Shown here: one piece after another, positions 23,702 to 35,179 of the stretch
How the letters are laid out: each line of letters opens with the position of its first letter
Position numbering within the stretch: the stretch's first letter is position 1
Assembly (NCBI GenBank): GCA_945643635.1
Contig: CALZFC010000133.1
Location: 302,501-366,500 of the forward strand
Origin: Allodiplogaster sudhausi
Taxonomy: Eukaryota; Nematoda; Chromadorea; Rhabditida; Diplogasteridae
Reading direction: 5' to 3'
Length of the DNA: 64,000 nucleotides
Notes under the pieces: generated by a model
What the model was told of the DNA's origin: nothing
The model's database searches: none
The model's input: the letters and a program-made list of their open reading frames with translations, nothing else
Translations under genes and position numbers: made by a program

Positions 23702-24418
23702 GATTACTGAAAGAAAACATATGTTCGATTTTTAACGAACATTATGTGAGCAATATTATTTGCAAATCGCAGTAAGACACCAGCGGGCGGAGATCCGAGA
23801 AGCGTTGGCGATAAGCAGAAGCGGTGAGGGAAGAGTCGGAGAAGAACCAGAGAAGCACAATGATTGTGGACACCATTGGGCCGTCTTTTATAGGGCCGGA
23901 GGATCGAATAATTTGCGTAATTTGGGATGCAAAGGAGGGAAAAATGCAGTTCTTATATATAGATATTATAATTCCTACATTCTCTTGTATTCCAAGTCAC
24001 GGTTGTAGCGAAGTTGTTTTTATCCTTTCCCAATCTCTGTCTTTGCAATTTCGTCGGTCTCTAAGCTTCTTGTTCATGAAAATTGCGGCGACTTTATCTC
24101 ATGTTGTTATGTGATAAAACAGTATCCAACAATGCATTGATAAAAAATATTTCCAAAATAAAATTCCCCTGAAGGGCTCTTTGCAGTTTACGGTGATATA
24201 TGAAAAAATGAAACAACTTATCGAATAAGAAATAAGCTGATTATGGTTTGGTTGTAGCGAAGCTTTCCGCCTTCTTCGCTGTCGTTAGTTTGAATGGGAA
24301 TGGGAACGCTTTATTTAATAGAGCCTCTCCGTAAGGGCCGAGGTATCCCTGCCCCGGGGGAAAGTGTTGGATTTTGGTAACCAAAATTTTATGAGGAGTA
24401 CCCACTTGCATTGTAAAA
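23578..24418 (-). repeat. Copy 2 of the family-A 5' segment (upstream of A4)
   Basis: Same orientation as 20270-21551 but lacks about 345 bp (equivalent to 20698-21042). At the deletion point a filler of about 15 bp (GGTTGTAGCGAAG) matches sequence some 250 bp further on. Confidence 0.85.
23885..23892 (-). promoter_or_regulatory. TATA box of A4
   Basis: TATAAAAG on the minus strand, about 185 bp before the A4 ATG. Confidence 0.6.
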
Positions 24419-25382
24419 TAAAAATATTAAGTTTTAAGGAAGTTATGGACACTCAAATATTTGCCTTACTTTTGCACCCACTGGCAAGAAAAATTTTTTT
24501 ATGACAAATTTGATCCCATTATTTCTTTTACAATGCAAGTGGGTACTCCTCATAAAATTTTGGTTACCAAAATCCAACACTTTCCCCCGGGGCAGGGATA
24601 CCTCGGCCCTTACGGAGAGGCTCTATTAAATAAAGCGTTCCCATTCCCATTCAAACTAACGACAGCGAAGAAGGCGGAAAGCTTCGCTACAACCAAACCA
24701 TAATCAGCTTATTTCTTATTCGATAAGTTGTTTCATTTTTTCATATATCACCGTAAACTGCAAAGAGCCCTTCAGGGGAATTTTATTTTGGAAATATTTT
24801 TTATCAATGCATTGTTGGATACTGTTTTATCACATAACAACATGAGATAAAGTCGCCGCAATTTTCATGAACAAGAAGCTTAGAGACCGACGAAATTGCA
24901 AAGACAGAGATTGGGAAAGGATAAAAAGTGAGGACTTCAACGACAGATAACAAAATGATGCGATCCTCGAGTAAAAGAAAGACGAGAAGAAAGTGGTGGA
25001 TAAAAAAAACGATTTGAGGAAAAGTGATCGAACTGACAGCAACTCAACCTCATTTTTACATTACGCTCGATTTACAGAAGCATTATGAAATTACAAAAGT
25101 CAAATTAGCATGTACAAAGTGTTTGTGAAAAAAGTGCAAGGTAAAGCGTGCTTTTATGTTTTAAGAAGATTGCACTTTCATTGTCAATTTGTTGTTATTG
25201 TGTTTTCCATTTCTATTTATCTTACCCACTTTTCCTCATCGCAACTGAATATTATGTGGACAGCAGTAGAAAACGTGACTTGGAATACAAGAGAATGTAG
25301 GAATTATAATATCTATATATAAGAACTGCATTTTTCCCTCCTTTGCATCCCAAATTACGCAAATTATTCGATCCTCCGGCCC

Positions 25383-25390
25383 TATAAAAG
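25383..25390 (+). promoter_or_regulatory. TATA box of A5
   Basis: Mirror of the A3 TATA box (20581-20588). Confidence 0.55.
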
Positions 25391-25573
25391 ACGGCCCAAT
25401 GGTGTCCACAATCATTGTGCTTCTCTGGTTCTTCTCCGACTCTTCCCTCACCGCTTCTGCTTATCGCCAACGCTTCTCGGATCTCCGCCCGCTGATGTCT
25501 TACTGCAATTTGCAAATAATATTGCTCACATAATGTTCGTTAAAAATCGAACATATGTTTTCTTTCAGTAATC

Positions 25574-25927
25574 ATGCGAAACAAAGCAGCCTTCGCGGCC
25601 CTCTTCTCTTTCATCATCGCTATTATGGGTTTGTTTTAAAATGAATATTAATTGAAACAATTAAACTAAAGTAATATTCAAGCAAAAAATTGCTCTAGTA
25701 TAAAAAAAAATTAACCATCTTTCAGCTGGCCAGATTTCAGCGACGGACCTCGACTACTATGAACGCGGCATGTCCACGATTGGCTTCTCTAACCTGACAA
25801 TCAACAACACCGTCTACGGGGTTCATGGGCGAAAATTGAGATGTTTCAGGAATAATTATGTTGTCAAAACTCAAGTAAAGCTGCCGAAAATTCATTTAAT
25901 GAATTCGCGCCATTTTTCACACGAGAC
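25574..25927 (+). pseudogene. A5: family A exons 1-2, truncated by inversion
   Basis: Exon 1 25574-25628, exon 2 25726-25820 (its last codon is Gly, GGG, where paralogues have Glu). Intron 2 breaks at about 25927, where minus-strand exon 5 of A6 begins. No downstream exons. Confidence 0.8.
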
Positions 25928-27180
25928 ATTGTTGTGCTCACGTCCCTTGATGGTGATGTTTTTGCGTCCAACGTTCATAATTGGAAACAGAGGATAGAGC
26001 GGAGTTGGAGGGGAAGGAGCCGGTGGCTTTGAGGGCAGACGCATGCAGCAGACGTAATCCCTGTTAGTCGCCACGAATGCCGTGAGCTTTCCGTTGCGGA
26101 ACCAGTCGTTGTAAGCCAGCTGACGAGCTTTGGTCTTGTCGGTCATTATTTCCAGTTCCACGTCAACGTCAACTTCACCGAAACGCTGTCAGTTCAAGAA
26201 CCTGAAAAGGTTAAATAAAATGCTTTTATCTTATATTTCCGTGGATAAATATGATATTTACCATGCTGACAAAAATACTCAAAACAAAAGGGCAAAAATA
26301 AAGCAATATTTTTTATTTATGTCTTTTATACATCTTACAATCAGATTTAGCTTTTACTACCAGCGTCCAAATTTCCTCGTTTACGAACCAATGAAATCCA
26401 AGTTTCTTGATCTCCTGCTTGATGAAGTTTTCGTCGCCTGCTTAGCTGCGGTCAATGGCTCCGCACTCGCATTCGCTTCGTGTCTCGCTCCAACGTAGCA
26501 TCCTCGGCCTTTAGCATTGTAATACAACGAAGCTTTAGGACATAGATAGTTACCTTCGAGTTTCTCAAATTCCAGTGTGGGAGGCACTGCCAGAGGAAGT
26601 CCATCATTATCGCATCCTTTGTTGGGATCACCATTCCCTCGGTAATAGACGTATTCCACATTCTAGAGAAAAAAAAAATATATATATTAAACTACTTTCT
26701 GAATCCTCAGATTTCGCTCATTTCGATCGGTGTTTTAAATGAGCACGAAACAACCGTTGTCTATTCGAATTTAACTCAGTCTTGTAGTCGCGTCAATCAC
26801 ATGATATCTCGCACTTACATGCATCGGGAGAAATAGCGCGAATTCAAGTGAGAATTTTTTCCCTTAGTTGAATTTTGGTCAAATAATTAGTCTTCGCACT
26901 CTTTGCCCGCGTACCTCGTAAAAGGTGTTGTTGAAGGTCAGATTATAGAAGCCAAGAGAGGAAATGCCGTATTGATAGGGGTCGAGGTGCGGCGCCGAAA
27001 TCTGGCCAGCTGAAAGTTGCTTAATTAGAAATAAATTTTTATACTAGAGCAAATTTTTACTGCTTAAATTTAATTACTGGTTATTTTTTCTATTGGAATT
27101 ACCCAAATAAGGATTTTAAACAAACCCATAATAGCCACGATGAAAGAGAAGAGGGGCGCAAAGACCGCTTTCTTTCGCAT
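25928..27180 (-). pseudogene. A6: divergent family A member, several lesions
   Basis: Minus-strand exons: 27126-27180 (MRKKAVFAPLFSF), 26915-27009 (GISSLGFYNLTFNNTF), 26554-26662 (VEYVYYRGNGDPNKGC), about 26389-26508 (GCYVGARHEANASAE), from 26201 down (RQLAYNDW, VCCMRLPSK). Exon 4 shifts frame after PLTAA. Exon 5 has TGA at 26189-26191 in place of the Gly of N-G-K-R. The gene is cut at about 25927 before the CPDG motif, so module 2 is absent. It is more diverged than A1-A5. Confidence 0.7.
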
Positions 27181-27365
27181 GTTTACTGAAAGAAAACACA
27201 AGTACGATTTCTTTCACGAAAATTATGTGAGCAATATTAGTAGCAAATCGCAGTAAGACACCAGCGGGTGGAGATCCGAGAAGCGTTGGCGATAAGCAGA
27301 AGCGATGAGGGAAGATCCGGAGAAGAACCAGAGAAGCACAATGATTGTGGACACCATTGGGCCGT

Positions 27366-27373
27366 CTTTTATA
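27366..27373 (-). promoter_or_regulatory. TATA box of A6
   Basis: TATAAAAG on the minus strand in the conserved GGCCC context; the upstream block breaks off near 27.6 kb. Confidence 0.55.
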
Positions 27374-28129
27374 GGGCCGGAGGATGGAATAATTCGCGTA
27401 ATTTGGGATGCAAACGAGGGAAAATGCAGTTATTATATGTAGATATTATACTTCCTACATTCTCTTGCATGCCAAGTCACGTTTTCTACTGCTGTCCACA
27501 TAATACATATTCAGTTGAGATGCGGAAAAGTGCGAAAGACAAAGAGCCATGGAAAACAAAAGGCGCTATTTTCAAGTGCAAGCTTGAAGTTGCCTAATCA
27601 TTTTAAAAGCGATTTTTCAAGTGAAGCCTCCACTTTCGTCGTTGTTTCCACCCGTTGGACTTGGGTTCGCTTCCATTAACTCTCACTTTTAATATTTTTC
27701 CAATTCAAAGTCGGTTTATTCCCTAACTCCAATATTTTCATTTACACTGCATTCTTGTGAGGACGAAGCCGGATGCCGCGATTCCTTCTGAAAGCCCAAC
27801 AATTAATCCTCTTGCTCGCTTTTTTCACACAATCAATATATTCTTTTTTTATAAACCTAAGATGAAACAGTTTTTTTTTTGTAAATCAGGAGCTGCATTT
27901 CTAGGGTGTAGCTTTTATTTGACACATATCAAAACCAGCAATTTGCACAGGTACATAGTTCAAAATCGCATATTCTCAATATGAACTTTCTGTCGCATTC
28001 CGTGAATAGTTTAATTATACAATTATGAAATATCTGAATGCTCGATATGAACAGAAACTTGAGTAGACATTTCATGTCCATTTTATTTGAACGCGGATCG
28101 GCAGGCAGCTCGAAAACAAAAAGATAAAA

Positions 28130-28900
28130 TGATTCTCGCTCATTTCACCCGACTGCCCACTCGGTGCTCGGTTGGCTCCTCCGAGGCTCTTCTCCTTCTT
28201 TCTCCTCCCCTTTTCTCACTTCCCTCCTTCCCTCTTCTCCCATCGTCCAATTTCCCTCTTTCTCTACCTCGTTGCTTCTCAAGGCCCACCTCATCTTCTT
28301 TTGCAGACAAAAAATGCACAAAATTTCCTGGCTTTTTCGGTGTTAGGCTTAAAATAGGATATATTGTGTTATTACTCTACCAATTTTAAAGTTTAGACTT
28401 TATCTTCTTCCTATCCGTGAGGACCTAAAAAATGTGCCACGAATCTTTCTCTCGCTCCTCTCTCTTTCTCTACGCTCCCCCTCTCCGTCTTACTCTCTCT
28501 GTCTCTCATTCTCTCTTTCTCTCGCTTCTATAACTATCTGGATATTCATCTCCTTGTTGAAGCCGTTAACATTCACCGATTAATACGAGAGCTGCTCTTG
28601 AAAGGATCCAATAAATAATAGCTGACGGAGTGGTTTGCTTTCACTCAAGGGCAGCCTTGCTCGCAACTCATTGATCCTGTTGTCCGCCATTTGCACTGTG
28701 TAAAAGAAAGGGGAAATAAGCACTTTCAAGTCACCACTAACAATAAAACGTAATGGCAAAATATGAAACGGAGTACAAGAAGAACAAAAAAAGTACAAGC
28801 AATCAGAGAATTTAAATAAGGATAAATCAAATCAGTCCTCGTGAAATGGAGCCAGCACCAATTCTTGATTACTCCAGAGAATAAAGAGAGTATTTTGTAA
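28130..28900 (+). pseudogene. D2: decayed relative of family C
   Basis: Leader block MILAHFTRLPTRCSVGSSE at 28130, then a pyrimidine-rich hydrophobic stretch and CTKFPGFFGV after TTTGCAG (28300-28305). A middle block sits at 28560-28700. The 3' block AATAAAGAGAGTATTTTGTA near 28879 matches C-gene 3' ends, and the family C exon 3-like core is reduced. It precedes B1 as other D units precede A or B genes. Confidence 0.5.
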
Positions 28901-29412
28901 CGCAATTGTGAAAATGTGAGCTTTTCCCTTGCATTCTTAAAATTGCAATTACTGTAGAATGTCTTCTGTAGTTTGAAAGTCTAAAAACGTTGGATAAAAT
29001 AACTTGAATTTTTTTATATTTGCAACATTTAGAAATTCGATGCAAATTTTGAGTCGTCTTCTCAGTACTCATGATGTCATACTCTCGAACCAGGCAGCTG
29101 CCAACTTTTGGCATCCAAACTTGCAAAAACAGGTTTACCTAATTTTTCATTTATTAATTAATTATTTTACTAAAAAAATAATACATTTACATTTTGCGTA
29201 TCCGGTTGAAAACCCAAATTTTTCATCCCACTGCTGAAACGGAAGTTTGCATAATATCATAAAAGTAAAGAATTTCATGTATTCTCATATTGTTGTTGTC
29301 ATCTTATGCAAATTGTCTTTATTTTCCTGTATAAACGTGCAGTTTCCTCCTCTTCCCGATTCTGGAATTTAAAAAGTTCGTAATTGCTGCACTTCAAGTA
29401 CAACCTGACTGG

Positions 29413-29420
29413 TATAAAAG
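29413..29420 (+). promoter_or_regulatory. TATA box of B1
   Basis: TATAAAAG within GCTGCACTTCAAGTACAACC and CTGACTGGTATAAAAG, a block conserved before all four B genes and different from that of family A. Confidence 0.65.
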
Positions 29421-29694
29421 TCCATTTTCAACGTGATGCCTTCATTCTCCTCGTTGCTTCTCCTCTCCACCAGTTGGAAGTGGGTTCGCCTCCTCTCACT
29501 CTCACTTTTCATTCTTCCCCTCTCTTTCTCCAATACCCAGTCGGTCTAATCTCTAACTCCACTATTTTTCCCTGATTATTTACTCCACTCTTTTTCTGTG
29601 CTGCATCGCCAAACAATTTTTCCCGTAATTCCTCAGTACTTTAATAGGTAACTTTACCATTTTTTTTTTAAATTTCCAGGGAATCTCGAAGAGA

Positions 29695-31960
29695 ATGAAG
29701 CGGATGGCCCTCGCTGCCTTCGTCTTTTCCTGCCTCTTGGCGACCGCGGGTTTCTTATTATGAATAAATTTTCGAATATTTATTAATAAAACAATTTTAA
29801 CTAAAAGTCTCGGAGTTTTAATTGTAACCATTTCTTCTTTTCAGTCTGCTTCGATCCGATGGCCCCTGACGACCACTTCGAATCCGGAATGAGCAGCCTT
29901 GGACTTTCCAACGAGAGTATCGACGACCAGTCGTACACTGTACATTGGACTTTATTTAGATCTCATCTGAATCCCAGCTCTCTTTCCTGACGAGCGATTT
30001 TGCGTAGTTTAATAATTAGGCGCCTACCCCCGTTCACACAATCAGAATATCAAAAGCACGGCTTAAGACACCTCTCACACCTTACAGTGCACTTTTCTTC
30101 AGCATTTTTGTAAAGTTTAAAGCTCCCGTAAAAGCCTCTTTAATATTCAGGATGTCGAATACGTCATCAACCACACGCTCGGCGATCCGTTTGACAGCTG
30201 CCCCTTCGGCTTCGCACTCGCGGTCGCGCCCAGCCTGGAGCCATTCAAAGACGGCACGGATTTTGTGAACTTTGCGCTTGCATTGTTACTTTTGAGGAAA
30301 CTAAAACACGGTTTAATGGACAATTGAGAATACCATAAAATGTTGGCTTTCAACGGAACTGATTATGGCCTTTCTTTTCTTTCCAATACCAATCAACCGA
30401 ATACTCCGCTTGCAGTTGCTTGTGTAGTCGGAGCGAGACACGAGGCGGATGCGAGTGCTCCTTTGCTGAGGAATCGTCGCGAGACCACTTCGGCGATGAC
30501 TCTCGAATTCAACTGGCAAGTCACACGAGTCATTTATCGTGAAAATGAAAACGAAAAAAAAATTCGCCTTTCACCTTTAGGTATCTGAATGAGAAGCAAA
30601 TCGGCGCTGTCGACCTGAGCCTAGTTAAGCCGGGTACATTGGATTTCGAAAAAAATGACGTCCTTCGCCTTCCCTATCACCTGAAGTACCTCAAGGGAAA
30701 TCTCGAGATAGTCTTTTTCTCTGACAAGGCCGCCACCTGCTGCATGCGCCGTCGTCTCTCGAATCTCAATGAAACCTTCTTCCCTCGTTACCCTCTCATC
30801 GGAATGGGCCGACATTCGCTGAACATTAGTGGAAAAGTCACCAAGGATGTCCCATATGTGTTCTATCGGGGGTCAAAGTGTCCGAAGGGTTACGAACATG
30901 CGATCATCACGGACACGAAGGTTAGGATGCAAATTCGAAATTGGCACACTTTTTGGTAAATGTTGTAGACATTTAAACTTAATCCGCGAAATCGAAGCGA
31001 TAGAAAAAAAATTGTTACGAAATTTCGATTATTCCCTAACAGAAATTGCAAAAATTGGAATATTATATTAAAGGTGAAGGCATCGAAGTGTTCACCGGAG
31101 ACTGACGAGATTCTCTTCAGATTGCCCTGCCCTCTATTAGTACCCCACCTTTATTAGAACCCCCCCCCCTCCCCCTCTAATAGTACCCCCCCCCTCTGAT
31201 AATGAAATTGGAAAATAGAACCCCTCCTTCTAGTAGAACCCCCCCCCCCCTCCAATAGTACCCCCCCCCCCTAACAGTCAAATACCTCATCGATAGATGT
31301 ACTTCGAACGGATCCTGGAGGCATGGGTGCTCTTTCCAATGAACTGATGCCAAATTCATGAAATATCCGTTGTAAATCAGATATTCCAGCGATGATTCCA
31401 TTGAATTCGGGCTACGATTCTACTTTTTTTGGGAATAAAATGTTTTGACTAAACTTTTAGTGTCTCACATTGAAAAATAGTACCCGCCCCTCTAATAGAA
31501 CCCCTCCCTCTAATAGTGTCCCCCTCTCGCAAGGGTATTGCAAATAGTACCCCTCCCTCTAATAGAACCCTTCCCCCTAATAGTGCCCCCCTCTCGCAGG
31601 GGTATTGAAAAATAGCACCCCCGGGGGTACTAATAGAGAAAATACGGTAATTAACTATTCTCCATCTTTAACAGATCGTCGTGCCAGGGAACTCGAGTTG
31701 CTGGGTGGCAGCTGGCCGCAGTCGTGTGATCATCCCTTCGCAAGAGCCGACGAACATCGCTGCCATGCGAGGCGCCTTTGAGTGGAATCTCGACGGCAGC
31801 TCGACTATCCCATTGCGAAGGAGCTCTAGGCTGAGGATGAGCCCAACGTTGGCGAGCATACAGATACCAACGTCATCCTTTACGGTGGCGGCAAGTTGCG
31901 CGCCGCCGCCAACATTCGCCGTCGTAATCCGTGCTCCATGCATTTTCCACCGAAGGTGTG
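29695..31960 (+). pseudogene. B1: family B secreted protein, last exon damaged
   Basis: Exon 1 29695-29749 (MKRMALAAFVFSCLLATA, signal peptide), exon 2 29845-29939 (CFDPMAPDD, SLGLSNES), exon 3 30151-about 30264 (VEYVINHTLGDPFDSCPFG), exon 4 30416-about 30529 (CVVGARHEADASA), exon 5 30581-30920 (LRLPYHLKYL, ATCCMRRRLS, CPKGYEHAI), exon 6 from 31675 (CWVAAG, NIAAMRGAFEW). Exon 4 would end at a GC donor, G|GCAAGT. Exon 6 shifts frame near 31802 and the restored frame has TAG in place of the Trp of E-L-W. Exons 1 and 2 equal those of family A in length (55 and 95 bp). Intron 5 (754 bp) holds a C-rich repeat. Confidence 0.7.
31136..31640. repeat. C-rich degenerate tandem repeat in B1 intron 5
   Basis: About 20-nt units of the type CCCCCCTCTAATAGTACCCC and CCTCTAATAGAACCC, in two blocks (31136-31275, 31480-31640) around unrelated sequence. 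The minus strand is G-run rich and might form quadruplexes. Confidence 0.85.
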
Positions 31961-32049
31961 CGAGTTTTTTTTCAGAAATGTTTACAATTAAAAAAACAAA
32001 CTTACAAGGCTTTATCCAGATCTCAGCTAAAATATTTTATGAATTATTA

Positions 32050-33060
32050 TTTTGAAAAAGTATCATTAAAGTCAAAAATCTACAACTGTTTAGTAATCGT
32101 TCTGAATGACCGTCTCTCTTCCTTCTTTTTCCCGTCCAATTTTTATTTGAATGGAGAACATTTTCATGTTCTCCTGTCCTTTTTCCATCTCACATTGATT
32201 ACACTATATACTTCATTTTTGGAACCGAAGTGACACGTGAAGCGATTTTGCTACAGTGAGAGGAGAAAGAAAGAAAAGAATACTTTGAGGTCATCTGCGA
32301 AGCGGTTGCACCTATTGAGGATACACGACAACGTAAAGTTATTGCCTAAATATTATCATCATTGTTTGATAAGGAACGAGAAGTAAAAAAAAACATATTT
32401 GACTCTTTTCGGTGAAACTATTTAGGGAAAACTATCTTGGAGAGGTGAAGATGGTGAAATATACAATGAAGTGGTAATAATACAAACCCAATTCAGAAAT
32501 GGAAATAATAAAAACTTTTCATTTCAAATGGAAATGACCAGGGCGTTGACGGGGAAAGAATAATCCTATCACATAAATGCCAGAGCTTGATTTAGGACCA
32601 AAATTCGTGAGCGGTAAGGTAACTGAAAGAGAAGGCAAGCGTTGTTATATAGTTACTTAGTACATACACTTAAAAGGCAGCCAAAACTATACAATAACAG
32701 AAATTCATGAGCTGCTACAGAGGATAAAATATGCTTAAATGTGGTAAAATAGATACAAAAGAAGGAAGAAGTCTTCAGAATTAAGATGGCTACTGAAATG
32801 GAATGCTGTTAGTCCATTTCAGCAACGATGGATTAGTTGATCTGGAGCTGCAGGTTTAATGATGTACCTTTTGGTAGTTTTTGAAAAGATCGCACGCTAA
32901 AGCTGCTTCTTTTGCACTCTTCAGGTACATATAAATAATTCAGCAATTTGCACTCGCCGATTCAAAACCGCATGTTCTCAATATGTACTTTTGTCGCACT
33001 ATGTGAATTATTTAATTATAAAAAATACGAAGCATGAATCCCGACTTGAGGAAAGATTAG
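32050..33060. other. Region between B1 and C1
   Basis: No gene recognised. Bases 32771-32890 form a block (GTCTTCAGAATTAAGATGGC) that recurs at 39030-39155 and 43197-43330, each time before a C gene. Confidence 0.55.
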
Positions 33061-33069
33061 AGAAATCAA

Positions 33070-33250
33070 TCATTTCATGTGCTTTGCTCGATCGCAGACG
33101 GTCGTTTAATCTTTTCGCATCAATTTTTTTTATCTCTTCAGCTTTCAAGACTTAGTTCGTCTGGCTTTTCTTTCAAGAATTAGCTTTTCAATCATACACT
33201 CTTTTAGACTTTTGTTATTCTCTTTTGGAGATTGCATTTTAAAAAAGGAG
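33070..33250 (+). promoter_or_regulatory. Conserved upstream block of family C (C1)
   Basis: AATCATTTCA.GTGC, then CTCGATCGCAGACGGTC and a pyrimidine-rich run up to CAAGACTTAGTTCGTCTGGC. The same block precedes C3 (43475-43640), C4 (51357-51480) and C5 (56463-56690), and occurs alone at 45495-45540 before D7. It lacks a clear TATA box. Confidence 0.5.
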
Positions 33251-33287
33251 TAAAAAAATTGACATTATTTTTCAGGGTAGAATAAGA

Positions 33288-33990
33288 ATGCGAGTTATCT
33301 GCGTCTTTTCTGTCCTGGCACTCCTGGCCGGCGGCATTTCTCCTCTTCTGCCAACGGCTGCCCCCTTCGAACTCGATGCTCTCTTCTGCCTTTCCTGTCC
33401 GGGTACCAAGGAGCAAGTGGCTACCGTCAAGTTGTTCGAGATCTGGTGGTGGAAAGGTCAAAAGTGTTGATTCGGAATACTTTATGCCCTGTTCCCTCCA
33501 TTTCAGTTGAATTTGATGGAATTAAATGGACATTAACTTTTACTTTTTAATACGCCTATTTTGATTCAGGCGAAGACCGATCGTTAGAGTTCGTTTGGGA
33601 AGGTCAAAAGCGTTTTTTTTTTCTCGAAAAATTTGCCCTGTTTCCAACATTTCAGTCATTGTTATTGAAGTCTGCTTTTTAATGAGTATGATTTGATTAA
33701 GGCAACTACAAGCAGCGTGCCACAGGCAACGTCACCATCAATGACCACAAAGTTACGAAAGTTTCATCCAATGGAGTTGTCACTTAGTTGCCGTTCTGTC
33801 CATTATGGAGTGAATCAAGAGTAAATGATTGGCATAATTTATTATTGATCTATTTATTATGTTTTATATATTGCTAAAGGTTACTACTGGCGGCAAGGAC
33901 TTCTACCTGAACATCACCCACAACTGCAACTGCAAAACCAATGCGACCACCATCTTCCTTCTGCCAACAAACCGAGAAAATGCTACGTAG
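33288..33990 (+). CDS. C1: small secreted protein, possibly shortened
   Basis: Exons 33288-33456, 33702-33778, 33880-33990. Signal peptide MRVICVFSVLALLAGGIS, then LFCLSCPGTK and a W-W-W run. Exon 2 reads GNVTINDHKVTKVSSNG. Exon 3 reads FYLNITHNCNCKTNATT and stops at TAG 33988-33990, whereas C2 to C5 continue about 15-20 codons to further cysteines (C-I-D). The frame after the stop continues NSYCIDLC, so this is probably a nonsense mutation and not the native end. Three N-glycosylation sequons are present. It sits behind B1 on the same strand. Confidence 0.6.
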
Positions 33991-34544
33991 AACAGCTATT
34001 GCATTGACCTCTGCGCCCCGTCTAAGAGTCCAGAGAATAAACAACATTTTGTTACGCAATCAAGCTGTGAGCAATTCTCATGCATTCATTTATTTTCAAA
34101 TCCTCGTGAATATCTTCTCGTTCTTGAAAGTATGAAGATTTTGTAAAATTTCATGAATAATAAAAATGAAGATGAAGACATTGAGTCTCCTTAGTACTCG
34201 TTGTAATTTATAAAAATATATCTAGTTTATCTGGCTTGAATATTTAAGAGTTATACTTTCATCTCTTCTCTAATATTTGGCATCCAAACGTGCGAAAGGG
34301 AGAATTATTCATTAATTCAGATCTTTAAATTTCTTATTGCAATTTCCATATAATATTGGAGATCCAAATTTATTCACTCCATTTCCGAAATGTTAGTTTA
34401 CGTGATATCATGAAGGTGAAAGGTTTTATTCACGATCCAAGGTTTATTATAGCTTATTGTTAATACTTGATATTAACCTGACAAGATATTTCATGTCCAT
34501 ATTATTGGGTATTCGGAGGGCAGCACGCTCGAAAAAGAAAATAG

Positions 34545-35175
34545 AAAGTGATTCTCGATCATTTCACCCGACTGCCCGCTCGGTGCTCGGTTGGCTCCTC
34601 CGAGTCTCTTCTCCTTTTTTCTCTTCCTTCACCTCCCGATTTACCCCTTCCTTCCATAACTCTTTTCAGATTGTCCAATTTCTCTCCTTCTCTGCTTCGT
34701 TGATTCTCAAATGGCCGTGCTTGGTGCAATGCACAACATTTCCGGGCTTATTCAATGTAACGATTAAAATAAGAAATAATTGCTTAAAAGTAATGGATTG
34801 AGACTTTTTACAATATCAATTTTTATATTAATATTTAGTTTTCTCCCTACCTAACAGAAACTTCAACAACTGGAATTACTGCCCTGAATCTGCCTCTCTC
34901 TCTCCTTTAAGCAATGGAAAGAAATAAACTTGTTTTGTTCTTCCCTGGCCATTGTTCAGGCCTTTAGTCCAACATTCACCGAACAATACGAAAGCCCCAA
35001 TAAATTAAAGAAGACGGAGTGGTTTGCGAGCACTGAAGAAAGCCTTGCCATCAGTAGAAATGGTGAAAAATATGCTAATTTCTGCTATTTTGCACTAGGC
35101 AAATTTGCTCAACAGTACCTGCAAAATGTCCCTTTATTAGAGTTTGAAAAAGTCATGCAAGGTTGTCAGTAACAA
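34545..35175 (+). pseudogene. D3: decayed relative of family C
   Basis: Leader FHPTARSVLGWLLR in a frame shifted from other D units, hydrophobic stretch, CTTFPGLFNVTIK at about 34728, and a middle block TEWFASTEESLAISR at about 35010. No family C exon 3-like end follows. The family-A 5' block starts near 35180. Confidence 0.45.
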
Positions 35176-35179
35176 GTTC

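Larger units (their letters stand above)
24420..25927 (+). repeat. Copy 3, inverted, of the A4 5' half
   Basis: Reverse complement of the A4 upstream region plus exons 1-2. Paired with copy 2 around a 107-bp spacer (24419-24525; coordinates sum to 48944) it forms a second palindrome. With copy 1 it sums to 45971. Confidence 0.9.

Noticed and set aside
33560..33700. Extra exon in intron 1 of C1 and C2
   Set aside because: A short repeat of the GGTCAAAAGCGTTTTTTTT donor region is seen, but it adds no open frame that fits the phases.
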